Positions 44,459 to 54,372 of a DNA stretch of 64,000 nt are shown here, in pieces. Made by a program: the position numbers and the translations under genes. Source of the stretch: a bacterium (GTDB lineage Bacteria > Elusimicrobiota > Elusimicrobia > Elusimicrobiales > UBA9959); the NCBI GenBank assembly GCA_021786295.1, contig JAJYNO010000024.1:190214-254213 (forward strand), in the 5' to 3' direction. Position 1 is the first letter of the stretch; every line of letters begins with the position of its first letter. The notes under the pieces were generated by a model, which saw only the letters and a program-made list of their open reading frames with translations, did no database searches and was not told the origin of the DNA.

Positions 44459-44487
44459 AAAAGGCGGCCTGAAAGGCCGCCTTTTTT
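44459..44487. terminator. Bidirectional Rho-independent terminator between convergent genes
   Basis: aaaaggcggcctgaaaggccgcctttttt. Confidence 0.85.
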
Positions 44488-44504
44488 CTGGTATTCCCGC
44501 CCGG

Positions 44505-45233
44505 CTAGTTCGCAGCCCCGCCCTCAGGTTTTTTCTTGGCGAGCAGGCCGTGCACCAGGAAGTAGGCGACCATGCCGGCCAGCAGGACCTGCGTGGCGTA
44601 GAAATAATTGGCGCCGGAATAGCTGTACAGCTCGTCGAACCTGCCGTAGAGCAGCGAGAAACGGGCCATCACGGTATTGCCGAAGGTGGTGCCGAAGTAG
44701 GCCATCAGGAAGTAGATGCCGATGTTAGAGATCTTCTTGACCGCGCCCTTGTTCTCCACGGAGAAGAAGAAATAGAACAGCACGGCTATCGTGCCGACGG
44801 CGACGATCAGCGAGTTCAGCATCCCCAGACGCGTCATATGGGAGACGTCCGTGAACGGCTGGATGCAGCCGTAGATCTGGCTCATGAAGTTGGTGGACAG
44901 CATCGTCGGGATGGCGAGGCCCGCTCCGTAGCCCATCAGGAACGTAAAGCCGTAGCGCGAGACCCAGGAGATCTTCGGGAAGAACTGCGTGACCAGAGAG
45001 ACGCCCAGGACCGCCGGCACCAGCACCGCCCATTGGTGGGCGCGCAGCGGGTCCGCCACCTTGGGGATCCAGATGCTGTACAGGTAGACCTGGAACCACC
45101 AGCCCATGCCGGCGCCCAGGTAGAGGTGCTCGGCTATCTTGAAGAACGGGTTGTCCTTGTAAAGGAAACTGAAAATGAAGATGGTGAGCCCCGCGGCCAG
45201 CCACCCTCCCGCGATCATCCATGTATGTGACAT
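44505..45233 (-). CDS. Uncharacterised polytopic membrane protein (cassette gene 4 in transcription order)
   Basis: About seven hydrophobic segments; MSHTWMIAGGWLAAGLTIFIFSFLYKDNPFFKIAEHLYLGAGMGWWFQVYLYSIWIPKVADP. Ends in TAG. Confidence 0.7.
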   Translation of the reverse strand: MSHTWMIAGGWLAAGLTIFIFSFLYKDNPFFKIAEHLYLGAGMGWWFQVYLYSIWIPKVADPLRAHQWAVLVPAVLGVSLVTQFFPKISWVSRYGFTFLMGYGAGLAIPTMLSTNFMSQIYGCIQPFTDVSHMTRLGMLNSLIVAVGTIAVLFYFFFSVENKGAVKKISNIGIYFLMAYFGTTFGNTVMARFSLLYGRFDELYSYSGANYFYATQVLLAGMVAYFLVHGLLAKKKPEGGAAN

Positions 45234-45251
45234 ATCGTTAGATCCTTTCCG

Positions 45252-46076
45252 TTAAAGGTACTTCACCAGGAACAGCCCCAGGTTGGAGAAGACTATCAGG
45301 ACCACGACCAGGATGTGGGCCAGGTTGAGCGCGTCTATGCCGGAAGTCCCCTTGCCGGGCGCGTTCAGCAGGGTCTCGTAGTCGGCCGCGCCCTTCATGC
45401 CGCCGATAAGGCCCTTGAGCTGCCCGGTCTGCAGGTACGGGCCGTAGCTGGGCTGGCTTATGGCGGTGACGCCGGCGGCCAGCGGCACGTTGTACTTGTC
45501 CCCGGCGTACTGCACCCAGATGTCTATCGAGGAGGTGCCGGTGACGTCCACCACCAGGCCCATATCCTTATAGTTGGTAATGCCCTTCATGACAGGCAGC
45601 GAGGCCGCCTCGTTGCCGTACTTGTCCTTGTCGTAGATGCCGTACAAATTGGAGGCCATCTGGGTCAGCACGGCCACGATGTTGGGCTCGTAGGGAAAGA
45701 TCACGTAGTCCTTGCCGTACACTTTGTTGTACTGCTTGGAAAGCGTGGAGAACACCTCGTCTATAAGGCCGGTGGAGCCGGGGATGAAGGTGACCACGCC
45801 CACGCGCAGATTGCGCTCGAACGCTTGCCGCACCAGGGCCATCGCCTGGGGATGCAGCTCCGGGCGCGTAGAGGGGTCGTAATCCAGCGACAGCAGGATG
45901 AACGAGCCCGGCGGCAGCGAGTTCATCTTTTCGTAGACGTGCCTGACGTCGGCGGAGATGTTCTTGTTGGGCAGCCCCAGCGGCCTGACTATCGGGATGA
46001 AGATGCTCAGGGCCAGCAGCAGGAACAGCCATCTCCTGTCTATGTTGAAAAGCAGTTCGAGGGTCTTTTTAAGCAT
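45252..46076 (-). CDS. Uncharacterised protein, soluble domain between N- and C-terminal TM helices (cassette gene 3)
   Basis: RRWLFLLLALSIFIPIVRPLGLP ... PSYGPYLQTGQLKGLIGGMKGAADYETLL ... LAHILVVVLIVFSNLGLFLVKYL. Confidence 0.7.
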   Translation of the reverse strand: MLKKTLELLFNIDRRWLFLLLALSIFIPIVRPLGLPNKNISADVRHVYEKMNSLPPGSFILLSLDYDPSTRPELHPQAMALVRQAFERNLRVGVVTFIPGSTGLIDEVFSTLSKQYNKVYGKDYVIFPYEPNIVAVLTQMASNLYGIYDKDKYGNEAASLPVMKGITNYKDMGLVVDVTGTSSIDIWVQYAGDKYNVPLAAGVTAISQPSYGPYLQTGQLKGLIGGMKGAADYETLLNAPGKGTSGIDALNLAHILVVVLIVFSNLGLFLVKYL

Positions 46077-46079
46077 GGG

Positions 46080-46748
46080 TCAATCCTTGCCGAGGTACTG
46101 GCGCTCGATGCCGAAGACGATCTTGAGGGAGGTGACCACCGCGCCCACGGCGATGCCTATCATGATGCCGCGCTTGCCGGCCACCGAGGGGACGTCCACG
46201 ATCCAGTTCATCAGGCCGGACAGGGAATGGCCGGTCCAGCCCAGCGCCTTGCCCCAGAGGATCTCTCCTATCGGCACGCGGCCCAGTATGAGTATCAGCG
46301 CGGCCACGAACAGCACCATGGCCTGGACGGACTTGATCCTGAAGGAGCGGTAGGCGGTGGAGACTATGTAGAAGGCCAGCACCGCGAACATCGTGGCCAG
46401 CAGCGTGTTGTAGATGTAGCGGAACGACCAGCCGAGCGGCGTCATCTCCGAGCCGGACATCTGCCGGCCGTGGCTGACTATGGCCGGAACGACCACGGCC
46501 AGGAAACCGACGAAGACGAAGAGGCTGTAACCCCAGCCGTCGCCCTTCTTCTTGATCTTGGCGTAGTGCGTGTAGAACAGGCTGAACAGGCCCAGCAGGA
46601 AGGCGAAGGAGGAGACTATGTTCTCCCACTGGCTGACGGTGTCCAGGAAGGCCACCGACTTCGGATGCGGCACGTAGTAAGAGACCAGCGTCAGCATGCC
46701 GAACACGAAGACTATCGCGAAAGGGATCTGTTTCTTTATCAGTTTCAT
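46080..46748 (-). CDS. Uncharacterised polytopic membrane protein (cassette gene 2)
   Basis: About six TM segments, MKLIKKQIPFAIVFVFGMLTLVSYYVPHPKSVAFLDTVSQWENIVSSFAFLLGLFSLFYTHYAKIKKKGDGWGYSLFVFVGFLAVVVPAIV. Confidence 0.7.
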   Translation of the reverse strand: MKLIKKQIPFAIVFVFGMLTLVSYYVPHPKSVAFLDTVSQWENIVSSFAFLLGLFSLFYTHYAKIKKKGDGWGYSLFVFVGFLAVVVPAIVSHGRQMSGSEMTPLGWSFRYIYNTLLATMFAVLAFYIVSTAYRSFRIKSVQAMVLFVAALILILGRVPIGEILWGKALGWTGHSLSGLMNWIVDVPSVAGKRGIMIGIAVGAVVTSLKIVFGIERQYLGKD

Positions 46749-46749
46749 G

Positions 46750-48033
46750 TCAGTTGGCCTTGAAGATGTCGGTGACGAAGTTGACCAGGCTGTGCCAGTG
46801 CTGCCATTGCCCCAGCAGCACCAGGACCAGGCCTATCGAGACCCCGAGCATCACCACCAGCTTGCCGAAGTCCTGCACCTTCAGCGCCGAGAGGAGCATG
46901 GGCTCCTTCGAGAGGTAGGCGCCTGCCGCGTAGAGTTCCTCGCCGATCAGCGTGTAGTCGCAGGAGGTGAAGAAGAAGGGCAGCTGGTACTCTATGTCGG
47001 TCCCGGCTATCTGTATGGCTCCGCTTGCCGCGCCGACCTCTGAGAGCAGCAGGGACTCCGCCATGAAGTAACCCATGAAGAAGCAGGCGGCCGGCTTCTC
47101 GCGCGTGATCATGCCGTCTATCGAGGCGGCATAGGAGAACTGGTCCTGGCTTATGAACTGGTTGATATCCTCGCGGTAGGAGTCCGGGCGGCCGGCCTCC
47201 AGGTAGGACTGCTTGACGACCTCCTTGCAGACCGTCATCACGATGGGGTCGTAGTGCGGCACCTTGATGAAACTGTCGTACTGGGCGACCTTCTTCGAGA
47301 CCTCGCCCAGAATGAAGGTGGACGCTATCGTGGAAACCAGTGTCATGTCGCCGATGCCTGGCACGTAGTAGATGGGCTTGCCCATCTCGGTCGCGCGGCC
47401 GATGGCCTCGTCGATGGCGTCCAGGCCCGCGATGCGGCGGATGAACAGGCCCTTGCGCTTGGCGTGCGAGACGGCCAAGAAGAAGACGATCACGATGATG
47501 ATGAGCATCACCAGGTTGTTCAGACGGTCCAGGCGGAACCAGTTGCCGTAAGCGCGCGCCGTCTTGACCTCGGACTCCGCCACCTCGGCTCCGTTCTGCA
47601 GCACCGACACCTTGACCCGGTAGACGGTTCCCGGGGAAGCGTCCCCGAAAAGCCCGTTCAGGTCCAGCCGCAGCGCGTGCTCGGAAGCGCTCCCGTCCCA
47701 GGCCCAGAAAGGAAGATCTATGTCGGTCCCCTTGTTGGCGGAGGCGGGGAACTCGGTCCCCTGGAGCCAGCCGCCCTTCTCCTGGCTGGAGATATAGACG
47801 CGGTAGGAAGTGCCAGAGTCGTCCGCCGGGTTCACGGGCCAGCGCAGCAGCAGCGCCCCTCCGACGTCGTAAGGCATGTCCTCGGCCACGAGCCCCACGG
47901 TGCGCGGCGCGGGCGAGGCCTTCGCCGCCGGCCTGGAGACCGGCTTGGCGTGCCCGGCCGGCTTAGCCGCCAGGACAGGGGCCGCGGCTAAAAAGAGAGT
48001 GAAAAGACCGCAGACGATTCTGTTATTTTTCAT
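46750..48033 (-). CDS. Uncharacterised membrane protein: signal peptide, FN3-like ectodomain, TM, large soluble domain, TM (DUF6754-like by recollection, unverified; cassette gene 1)
   Basis: DVGGALLLRWPVNPADDSGTSYRVYISS... (FN3-like), LNNLVMLIIIVIVFFLAVSHAKRKGLFIRRIAGLDAIDEAIGRATEMGKPIYYVPGIGDMTLVSTIASTFILGEVSKKVAQYD. Confidence 0.65.
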   Translation of the reverse strand: MKNNRIVCGLFTLFLAAAPVLAAKPAGHAKPVSRPAAKASPAPRTVGLVAEDMPYDVGGALLLRWPVNPADDSGTSYRVYISSQEKGGWLQGTEFPASANKGTDIDLPFWAWDGSASEHALRLDLNGLFGDASPGTVYRVKVSVLQNGAEVAESEVKTARAYGNWFRLDRLNNLVMLIIIVIVFFLAVSHAKRKGLFIRRIAGLDAIDEAIGRATEMGKPIYYVPGIGDMTLVSTIASTFILGEVSKKVAQYDSFIKVPHYDPIVMTVCKEVVKQSYLEAGRPDSYREDINQFISQDQFSYAASIDGMITREKPAACFFMGYFMAESLLLSEVGAASGAIQIAGTDIEYQLPFFFTSCDYTLIGEELYAAGAYLSKEPMLLSALKVQDFGKLVVMLGVSIGLVLVLLGQWQHWHSLVNFVTDIFKAN

Positions 48034-48128
48034 AACTTAATTAGATGATACAATTAATGTTTTTTCCAGGCAAGGAGAAAACCGGCTTCGGCCCGACGAC
48101 GGGTAAAGGGAGGGGGGAGCGGGCCGCC

Positions 48129-49127
48129 TCAGACGTACGGGCAGGCGGCGAAATGACCTGGCCCCTTCTCCTGCAGTTCGGGCGCGCGGAGGGCGCATTC
48201 CGGCCTGGCCATGGGACAGCGCGTGCGGAAGCCGCACCCGGAAGGCTTGGCCAGCGGGCTGGGCACGTCGCCCTTCAGGATGATCCTGCCCCCGCGCTTC
48301 TTTGACGGGTCCGGCTGGGGGGCGGCCGACAGAAGGGCCCGTGTGTAGGGGTGCAGCGGGTTCTTGTTGATGTCGCGGCTGGAGCCGATCTCCACCATGT
48401 TCCCCAGGTACATCACGGCGATGCGGTCGCTGATGTGCTCGACCACGGAGAGGTCGTGCGCGATGAAGAGATAGGTGAGTTTGAACTCCTCCTGCAGGTC
48501 CTGCAGCAGGTTGATGATCTGGGCCTGGATGGAGACGTCGAGCGCGCTGACGGGCTCGTCGGCGATGATGAAGGCCGGGTTGGTGGCGAGCGCCCTGGCC
48601 AGGCCGACGCGCTGGCGCTGGCCGCCGGAGAACTCGTGCGGATAGCGGGAGGCGTAGGCCGCCTGCAGGCCGACCTTCTCCAGCAGCCAGGCGACGCGCT
48701 CCTTCCTCTCCGCGCGCTTCATGCCGGGCATGTGGATATCCAGCGGCTCGCCGATGATGGCCTCCACCGACATGCGGGGGTTGAGCGAAGAGTACGGGTC
48801 CTGGAAGACCATCTGCATGCGGGAGCGGAAGGGGCGCATGGCGGCCCGGCTAAGGTTGGCGATGTCCTGCAGCTTCCCGTCGGCCCCCGGGAACAGCACG
48901 CTGCCCGAGGTGATAGGAGCCAGGTTGACCAGAGCCTTGCCTATCGTGGTCTTGCCGCAGCCGGATTCGCCCACCATGCCCAGCGTCTCGCCGGGCCTCA
49001 CGGAGAAGGAGACGCCGTCCACGGCCTTCACCTCGCCGGTCTTCCTGAGGAAGATGCCGCCGTGGACGGGAAAATGGACCTTGAGGTCCTTCACCTCGAG
49101 CATGTTGCCTGAAACCGCCGGCGTCAT
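48129..49127 (-). CDS. Peptide ABC transporter ATPase (OppF/DppF-type)
   Basis: [51 protein letters not shown]-terminal Cys-rich oligo_HPY region [15 protein letters not shown]. Start trimmed to MTPAVSGN. Confidence 0.93.
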   Translation of the reverse strand: MTPAVSGNMLEVKDLKVHFPVHGGIFLRKTGEVKAVDGVSFSVRPGETLGMVGESGCGKTTIGKALVNLAPITSGSVLFPGADGKLQDIANLSRAAMRPFRSRMQMVFQDPYSSLNPRMSVEAIIGEPLDIHMPGMKRAERKERVAWLLEKVGLQAAYASRYPHEFSGGQRQRVGLARALATNPAFIIADEPVSALDVSIQAQIINLLQDLQEEFKLTYLFIAHDLSVVEHISDRIAVMYLGNMVEIGSSRDINKNPLHPYTRALLSAAPQPDPSKKRGGRIILKGDVPSPLAKPSGCGFRTRCPMARPECALRAPELQEKGPGHFAACPYV

Positions 49128-50125
49128 GACGAAGCCCCCTTTTCCGGCCTGCAGAGATGACAGCGCACCTGCCGGCCGGGAGAGACCTCCGCTAGCTCTG
49201 GCTCGGTCTCGCGGCAGACCTTCACCGCGTGCGGACAGCGGGTGTTGAACTTGCAGCCTTTCGGGAAATGCATGATGTCCGGCACCATACCCTCTATGAC
49301 GGGCAGGCGCCTGGCGCCCTCGTTGTGGAAACCGGGCAGCGAGCGCAGCAGACCCTGCGTGTAGGGATGCAGCGGCTTCTCGAAAAGAGGTCCGACCTCC
49401 GCCACCTCCTGTATCAGGCCCCCGTACATCACGCACACGCGCTGGCAGGTCTCGGCCACGACGGCCAGGTCGTGGGTTATAAGCAGGATCGCGGCGTCGT
49501 CGGTCTTCTTCTTTACGTCGAGCATCAGTTCCAGGATCTGGGCCTGGATCGTCACGTCGAGCGCGGTGGTAGGCTCGTCGGCTATCAGCAGGGCGGGGTC
49601 GGAGGCCAGCGCCATGGCTATCATCACCCGCTGGCGCATGCCGCCGGAGAACTGGTGCGGGTAGTCCTTCAGACGGGCCTTAGGGGAAGGGATGCCGACG
49701 AGGCCGAGCATCTCCACCGCGCGGGCCTCCACCTGCCTCTCGCTCAGGTCCTGGTGGAAGCGGATGGCCTCCTTGAGCTGCCAGCCGACCGAGAAGACCG
49801 GGTTCAGCGAGGTCATCGGCTCCTGGAAGATCATCGAGATGTCCTTGCCCCGCACCTTACGCATCTCCTCGTAGGAGAGCTTCAGCAGGTCCCGGCCGCG
49901 GAAGATCATCTCGCCGTCGGTTATCCTGCCCGGCGGGTCCGGGATCAGGCGCAGGATGCTGAGCGCGGTGACGGACTTGCCGCAGCCGGACTCGCCGACG
50001 AGACCGAGCACCTCGTTCTCGTAAATATGGAAGTCCACGCCGTTGACGGCGTGCGCCGTCCGGTTCTCCACCTGGAAGGAGGTGCGCAGACCTTTTATCT
50101 CGAGCAGCTTCTTCTTTACGCTCAT
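49124..50125 (-). CDS. Peptide ABC transporter ATPase (OppD/DppD-type)
   Basis: [76 protein letters not shown]. Confidence 0.94.
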   Translation of the reverse strand: MSVKKKLLEIKGLRTSFQVENRTAHAVNGVDFHIYENEVLGLVGESGCGKSVTALSILRLIPDPPGRITDGEMIFRGRDLLKLSYEEMRKVRGKDISMIFQEPMTSLNPVFSVGWQLKEAIRFHQDLSERQVEARAVEMLGLVGIPSPKARLKDYPHQFSGGMRQRVMIAMALASDPALLIADEPTTALDVTIQAQILELMLDVKKKTDDAAILLITHDLAVVAETCQRVCVMYGGLIQEVAEVGPLFEKPLHPYTQGLLRSLPGFHNEGARRLPVIEGMVPDIMHFPKGCKFNTRCPHAVKVCRETEPELAEVSPGRQVRCHLCRPEKGASS

Positions 50126-50126
50126 A

Positions 50127-51506
50127 TCACCTCAGCCTCGAGAAGACCTTTGGGTCGAAGGCCTCGCGCACGGCCTCGCCTATCTGCACCACCAGGTACA
50201 GCGTTACGGCCAGCGCTATGGAAGGGGTAAGGATCAGGTGCGGGTAGTACTTTATGTACTGCATGCCCTGGTCCATCAGCACGCCCCAGCTGGGCGTCCC
50301 GACCGGCAGGCCGAAGCCGAGGTAGTCCAGCGAGACCAGCTGCCCGACGTAGCCGACTATGGCGAAAGGCGCGAACGTGACCACTGGCACCAGCGAGTTG
50401 GGCAGGATATGCTTCATCATCACGGACCAGTCGCCGGCGCCCATCGCCACTGCGGCCTGCACGTAGTCGCGGGACTTCTCGCGGTAGAACTCTCCGCGGA
50501 TATAATAGGTCATCGAAAGCCAGGAGCTCAGCGCCACGAGCATGATCACCAGCAGCAGGAAGCTGGGCTGCACGATCGAGGCGATGATCATGATGACGTA
50601 CAGGAACGGGATGGAGGCCCAGATCTCTATGAAGCGCTGGATCAGGATGTCCGCCCAGCCGCCGAAGTAGCCCATCACGGCCCCGACCACTATGCCGATG
50701 ACGTAGCCCAGGGCCGAAACGATCAGCGCGAACGAGAGCGAGACCCTGAAGCCGTACACCAGCTGGGCGAAGACGTCGGTAGCGGAGTCGTCCGTGCCCA
50801 GGATGTTCGTCCTGGTGGGTCCGGTGGGGGGGCGGCCCGGCATGTCCATCAGGTGCTCGTACGGGGAATAGGGGTAGAGCGGCATGATGATGGAGGCCTT
50901 GCCGGCCGAGAAGACCTCCTTGGCCTTCTTCAGCGCCGCTATCTCGCTCTCTATGTCCGGCACGGTCTCCTGCAGGTCGCGGTAGTCGAGCCTCTCGTCC
51001 TCGGTGGAGCCGGGGCCGGGCTTCGTGGCGGCTATCTCGGCCTCGGTATCCTTTATCTCCTTCTCCCGCTCCGCGATCTGGCCGTCCAGCAGCGACGGGT
51101 CCTTCACTTCGGCCGCGAACAGCCTGTAATCCACCTCGTCGTCGCCCACCTGGCCGAAGTCGCTCTTGCGGTCGATGTGACGGTGCGATTTCACGAACGG
51201 CAGCCACCCGCCCCATTCCGCGAAAGCGGGGAAAGCGACGCGCCCGTCGTAGTTGATCATCAGCGGTTTGTTGTTGACCAGGAACTCCAGAAAGAAGGAC
51301 AGCACGAACAGCGTAGTGATGATAAGGTAGCTGTAATAGCCGCGCTTGAGGCTCCTGAAGCGCTTCATGCGCTTCTGCCAGTCCGGCGAAGGCTTCATCT
51401 CGAAGCCGAGCGCCCTGCCCGCGGCCGTAAACAGCCAGGGCAGCGCCCTGTGCGTGAAGTAATAGGCCGCCACCAGTATCAGCAGGGTAGTCAGAAGCTT
51501 CGCCAT
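50127..51506 (-). CDS. Peptide ABC transporter permease (YejE/OppC-type) with a charged insertion
   Basis: LTTLFVLSFFLEFLVNNKPLMINYDGRVAFPAFAEW..., PPTGPTRTNILGTDDSATDVFAQLVYGFRVSLSFALI, DYVQAAVAMGAGDWSVMMKHILPNSLVPVVTFAPF. Confidence 0.92.
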   Translation of the reverse strand: MAKLLTTLLILVAAYYFTHRALPWLFTAAGRALGFEMKPSPDWQKRMKRFRSLKRGYYSYLIITTLFVLSFFLEFLVNNKPLMINYDGRVAFPAFAEWGGWLPFVKSHRHIDRKSDFGQVGDDEVDYRLFAAEVKDPSLLDGQIAEREKEIKDTEAEIAATKPGPGSTEDERLDYRDLQETVPDIESEIAALKKAKEVFSAGKASIIMPLYPYSPYEHLMDMPGRPPTGPTRTNILGTDDSATDVFAQLVYGFRVSLSFALIVSALGYVIGIVVGAVMGYFGGWADILIQRFIEIWASIPFLYVIMIIASIVQPSFLLLVIMLVALSSWLSMTYYIRGEFYREKSRDYVQAAVAMGAGDWSVMMKHILPNSLVPVVTFAPFAIVGYVGQLVSLDYLGFGLPVGTPSWGVLMDQGMQYIKYYPHLILTPSIALAVTLYLVVQIGEAVREAFDPKVFSRLR

Positions 51507-51507
51507 G

Positions 51508-52563
51508 TTATTTGGAAAACCTTATCCTCGGGTCCACCAGCGCCCAGACCACGTCGGAGATGATGTTGCCGAAAAGGTCGATCAGCACGAGGAAGACCAT
51601 CGTGCCGAGCACGATGGGGTAGTCGCGCTGGATCAGGGAATTGTAGCCCAGCAGTCCCATCCCGGGGATGTTGCAGGTCTTCTCGATCAGGAAGGAGCCC
51701 GCGAACAGCAGGCCGATGGCCTGGCCTATGCCGACCGTGATCGGGATCAGCGAGTTGCGAAGCGCGTGCACGAAGATCACGCGCTTCTCGGAAAGCCCCT
51801 TGGCGAAGGCGGTGCGCACGTAGTCCGCGCCGAGGTTCTCCAGCAGCGAGTTCTTCATCAGTATCGTCATCGTGGCGAAGCCGCCTATCAGGTAGCCGAA
51901 GACGGGAATGGCAGTGTGCTTGAGCTGGTCCCAGATCTTGGCGAAGAAGCCGAGCTGCGCCCAGTTGGCCGAGCGGAAGCCGCCCAGCGGCAGGATGTTC
52001 AGATAGCTGCCTCCGCCGAGGAAGACCATCAGCATCAGGCAGGCGACGAAGCCGGGGATCGCGTAGCCTATGAAGACCAGCACCGAGGTCCAGGTGTCGT
52101 AGCCGGTCTTGTGCTTTATGGCCTTGGTCACGCCCAGGGGAACGCAGACTATCCACGAAGCGAAATAGCCGATAAGGCCGAAATAGACGGAGATCGGGAA
52201 CTTGGAGACGATGACCTTTAGCACCGGTTCGCCGTAGACGTAGGACTGGCCGAAGTCCAGGTGGAGGATGCCCCAGAGCCAGTAGCCGTAACCGACCGGA
52301 ATGCTCTTGTCCAGGTGGTAGTACTTCTTGAGCTCCTTCATCGCGTCGGCCGGGATCTGCATCTCCGCTTCTTCCCCGGCGATGCCGGCCGCCGCCGCGC
52401 CGCCGCCTTCCTGCATCATGGCCTTGCGCATCTGCATCTGCGCCTGCTCGATGGGGCCGCCGGGCACGACGCGCAGCACCGCGTAGACCATGAAGGTTAT
52501 CGCCAGGAACGTGAGCGGGATCAGCAACAGGCGGCGCACGAAATAGGTGATCATTCCGTTCAT
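51508..52563 (-). CDS. Peptide ABC transporter permease (YejB/OppB-type)
   Basis: MITYFVRRLLLIPLTFLAITFMVYAVLRVVPGGPIEQ, RVIFVHALRNSLIPITVGIGQAIGLLFAGSFLIEKTCNIPGMGLLGYNSLIQRDYPIVLGTMVFL. Confidence 0.93.
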   Translation of the reverse strand: MNGMITYFVRRLLLIPLTFLAITFMVYAVLRVVPGGPIEQAQMQMRKAMMQEGGGAAAAGIAGEEAEMQIPADAMKELKKYYHLDKSIPVGYGYWLWGILHLDFGQSYVYGEPVLKVIVSKFPISVYFGLIGYFASWIVCVPLGVTKAIKHKTGYDTWTSVLVFIGYAIPGFVACLMLMVFLGGGSYLNILPLGGFRSANWAQLGFFAKIWDQLKHTAIPVFGYLIGGFATMTILMKNSLLENLGADYVRTAFAKGLSEKRVIFVHALRNSLIPITVGIGQAIGLLFAGSFLIEKTCNIPGMGLLGYNSLIQRDYPIVLGTMVFLVLIDLFGNIISDVVWALVDPRIRFSK

Positions 52564-52564
52564 A

Positions 52565-54358
52565 TCAGTGGCCGCCCTTGCCGGCCCAGGGCCGCACGTC
52601 CGTAGCTCCTACGGGCAGGCTGGTGTCGTTCTTCTCCGCCGCCTCCAGGGCCTTCTCCTTCCCGGGGTCCAGCCACCAGGTAGAGTAGATGGAGGAATCG
52701 TCGCCGGTCCTGGTGAAGTACGTCTTCGGGTGGCCGAACTTGTCGTAATAGAGCAGCCGGAAGAAATTGGCGCCCCAGCCGAGCGCGTAGGGGTAATCCC
52801 GGAAGATGAGACCGTCTATGCGGTGTATCAACTTCTCCTGCGCGGCCCTGTCGAAGGTGGAATTGTACTCGCGGCTCAGCTTGTCCACCTCCGCGTTCTT
52901 GAAGCCGTTGATGTTGTTGTTGCTGTTCTGGTCGGCCAGCTTGGAATCCCAGGAACTTTCCGGGTTGGGGAACAGCAGGCCGCCCCACGCCTGGTAGACG
53001 AGCGTGAAATCCCGCTCATCCACCTTCTTCATCAGGGTGTCGTAGTCTATCAGCTTCAGGTCCAGCTTTATGCCGGCCCTGGCCAGGTACTCCTGCACCA
53101 CCTTGAAGATGCGGTCCGAGCCCTGGTCGCCGTACTCGAGCGTGACCTCGAAGATCCTGCCGTCCTTCGTCAGCCAGCCGTCCTTGTTCCGGGTCTTCCA
53201 GCCGGCGCGGGCCAGCAGGCGCTTGGCCATGCGCGGGTTGTAGCGGACCTTCGGGTTGTCCGGGTTGGCCCAGACGCTGCCGGGGAAATAGCTGTCCAGG
53301 TAGGAGTACTGGTTGAAGAACAGCTTGTCTATCAGTTTGGCGCGGTTGAACAGCAGCGCGAAGGCCTTGCGCACGTTGCGGTCGTTGAACGGCGGCTTGC
53401 GCATGTTGAAAGCGAAACCGGAGATGCCCTGCGGGTAGTCGTTGTAGATCTTGCGCTTCTGCACCCATCCCATCCGCACCTTGTCGAAGTCGCACTCCTG
53501 CGCCCAGCGCTGGGCCTTGTTGACCACGAAGTAGTCCAGTTCGCCCTTCTTGAACTTCTCGAACGCCAGCGTGTCGTCGCGGATCACCGTCCAGTTGATG
53601 CGGTCGAAGTTATTGAGGCCTATGTTGAAGCGCTCGTCCCGGCCCCAGTAGTTCTTGCGCCGCGTCAGCGTTATGGACTGCTGGTTCCTGATGCCGTCCG
53701 GCCTCAGCTCGTAAGGTCCGGAGCCCATCTGCATCTTCCAGTTGTAGTCCTTCAGGTACCCGTCGCCGGTGAGCTTGTCCATCTCCTTCGCGGGGTAGAT
53801 CAGCATCGTGCCGAAGTAGTAGAAAAGGCGCCAGTCCAGGTGCTTGGCCCGGACCGAGACCACGCCGTCGCCCTGCGCCTCGGGCTGCTCGTAGTTGTCG
53901 TACCAGATCATGCGCGAGTACGGGTCCTTGATATCCTTGCGCACCAGGAACTTCCAGGTGTCCACCACGTCCTTCGGAGTGACCGGCGTGCCGTCGGCCC
54001 AGCGCGCCTTCGGGTTTATATGGAAATAGAACGTGCGCTTGTCGGGGGAGACCTTCCAGTAGTCGGCCAGGTAAGGGATGTACTGCAGCGTCTCGGGATG
54101 CAGGCCTATCAGGGACTCGTAAACCAGGCTCTGCATCTGGCTGGTGGCGAGCTGGTTGGAGTTCGGCCCCTGCGTGCGCAGCGTGGCCGGGAAATCCGAC
54201 CAGTAGGAATGCAGCGTGCCGCCCTTCACCGCCTCCGTGGAGCCCATCAGCGGGAAATCCCTGCTGGTCTGCCAGCCGGCCGGGGCGAAGCCGCCGGAAA
54301 AAGATGGAACGCCGAGCAGCAGCAGGAGGGCGGCGCAGGTCAGACGTTCCTTGAGCAT
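52565..54358 (-). CDS. Extracellular solute-binding protein family 5 (YejA/OppA-like)
   Basis: Signal peptide MLKERLTCAALLLLLGVPSFSGGFA; TFYFHINPKARWADGTPVTPKDVVDTWKFLV; PPFNDRNVRKAFALLFNRAKLIDKLFFN. Start trimmed. Confidence 0.92.
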   Translation of the reverse strand: MLKERLTCAALLLLLGVPSFSGGFAPAGWQTSRDFPLMGSTEAVKGGTLHSYWSDFPATLRTQGPNSNQLATSQMQSLVYESLIGLHPETLQYIPYLADYWKVSPDKRTFYFHINPKARWADGTPVTPKDVVDTWKFLVRKDIKDPYSRMIWYDNYEQPEAQGDGVVSVRAKHLDWRLFYYFGTMLIYPAKEMDKLTGDGYLKDYNWKMQMGSGPYELRPDGIRNQQSITLTRRKNYWGRDERFNIGLNNFDRINWTVIRDDTLAFEKFKKGELDYFVVNKAQRWAQECDFDKVRMGWVQKRKIYNDYPQGISGFAFNMRKPPFNDRNVRKAFALLFNRAKLIDKLFFNQYSYLDSYFPGSVWANPDNPKVRYNPRMAKRLLARAGWKTRNKDGWLTKDGRIFEVTLEYGDQGSDRIFKVVQEYLARAGIKLDLKLIDYDTLMKKVDERDFTLVYQAWGGLLFPNPESSWDSKLADQNSNNNINGFKNAEVDKLSREYNSTFDRAAQEKLIHRIDGLIFRDYPYALGWGANFFRLLYYDKFGHPKTYFTRTGDDSSIYSTWWLDPGKEKALEAAEKNDTSLPVGATDVRPWAGKGGH

Positions 54359-54372
54359 CAGGATGGGCCGCA

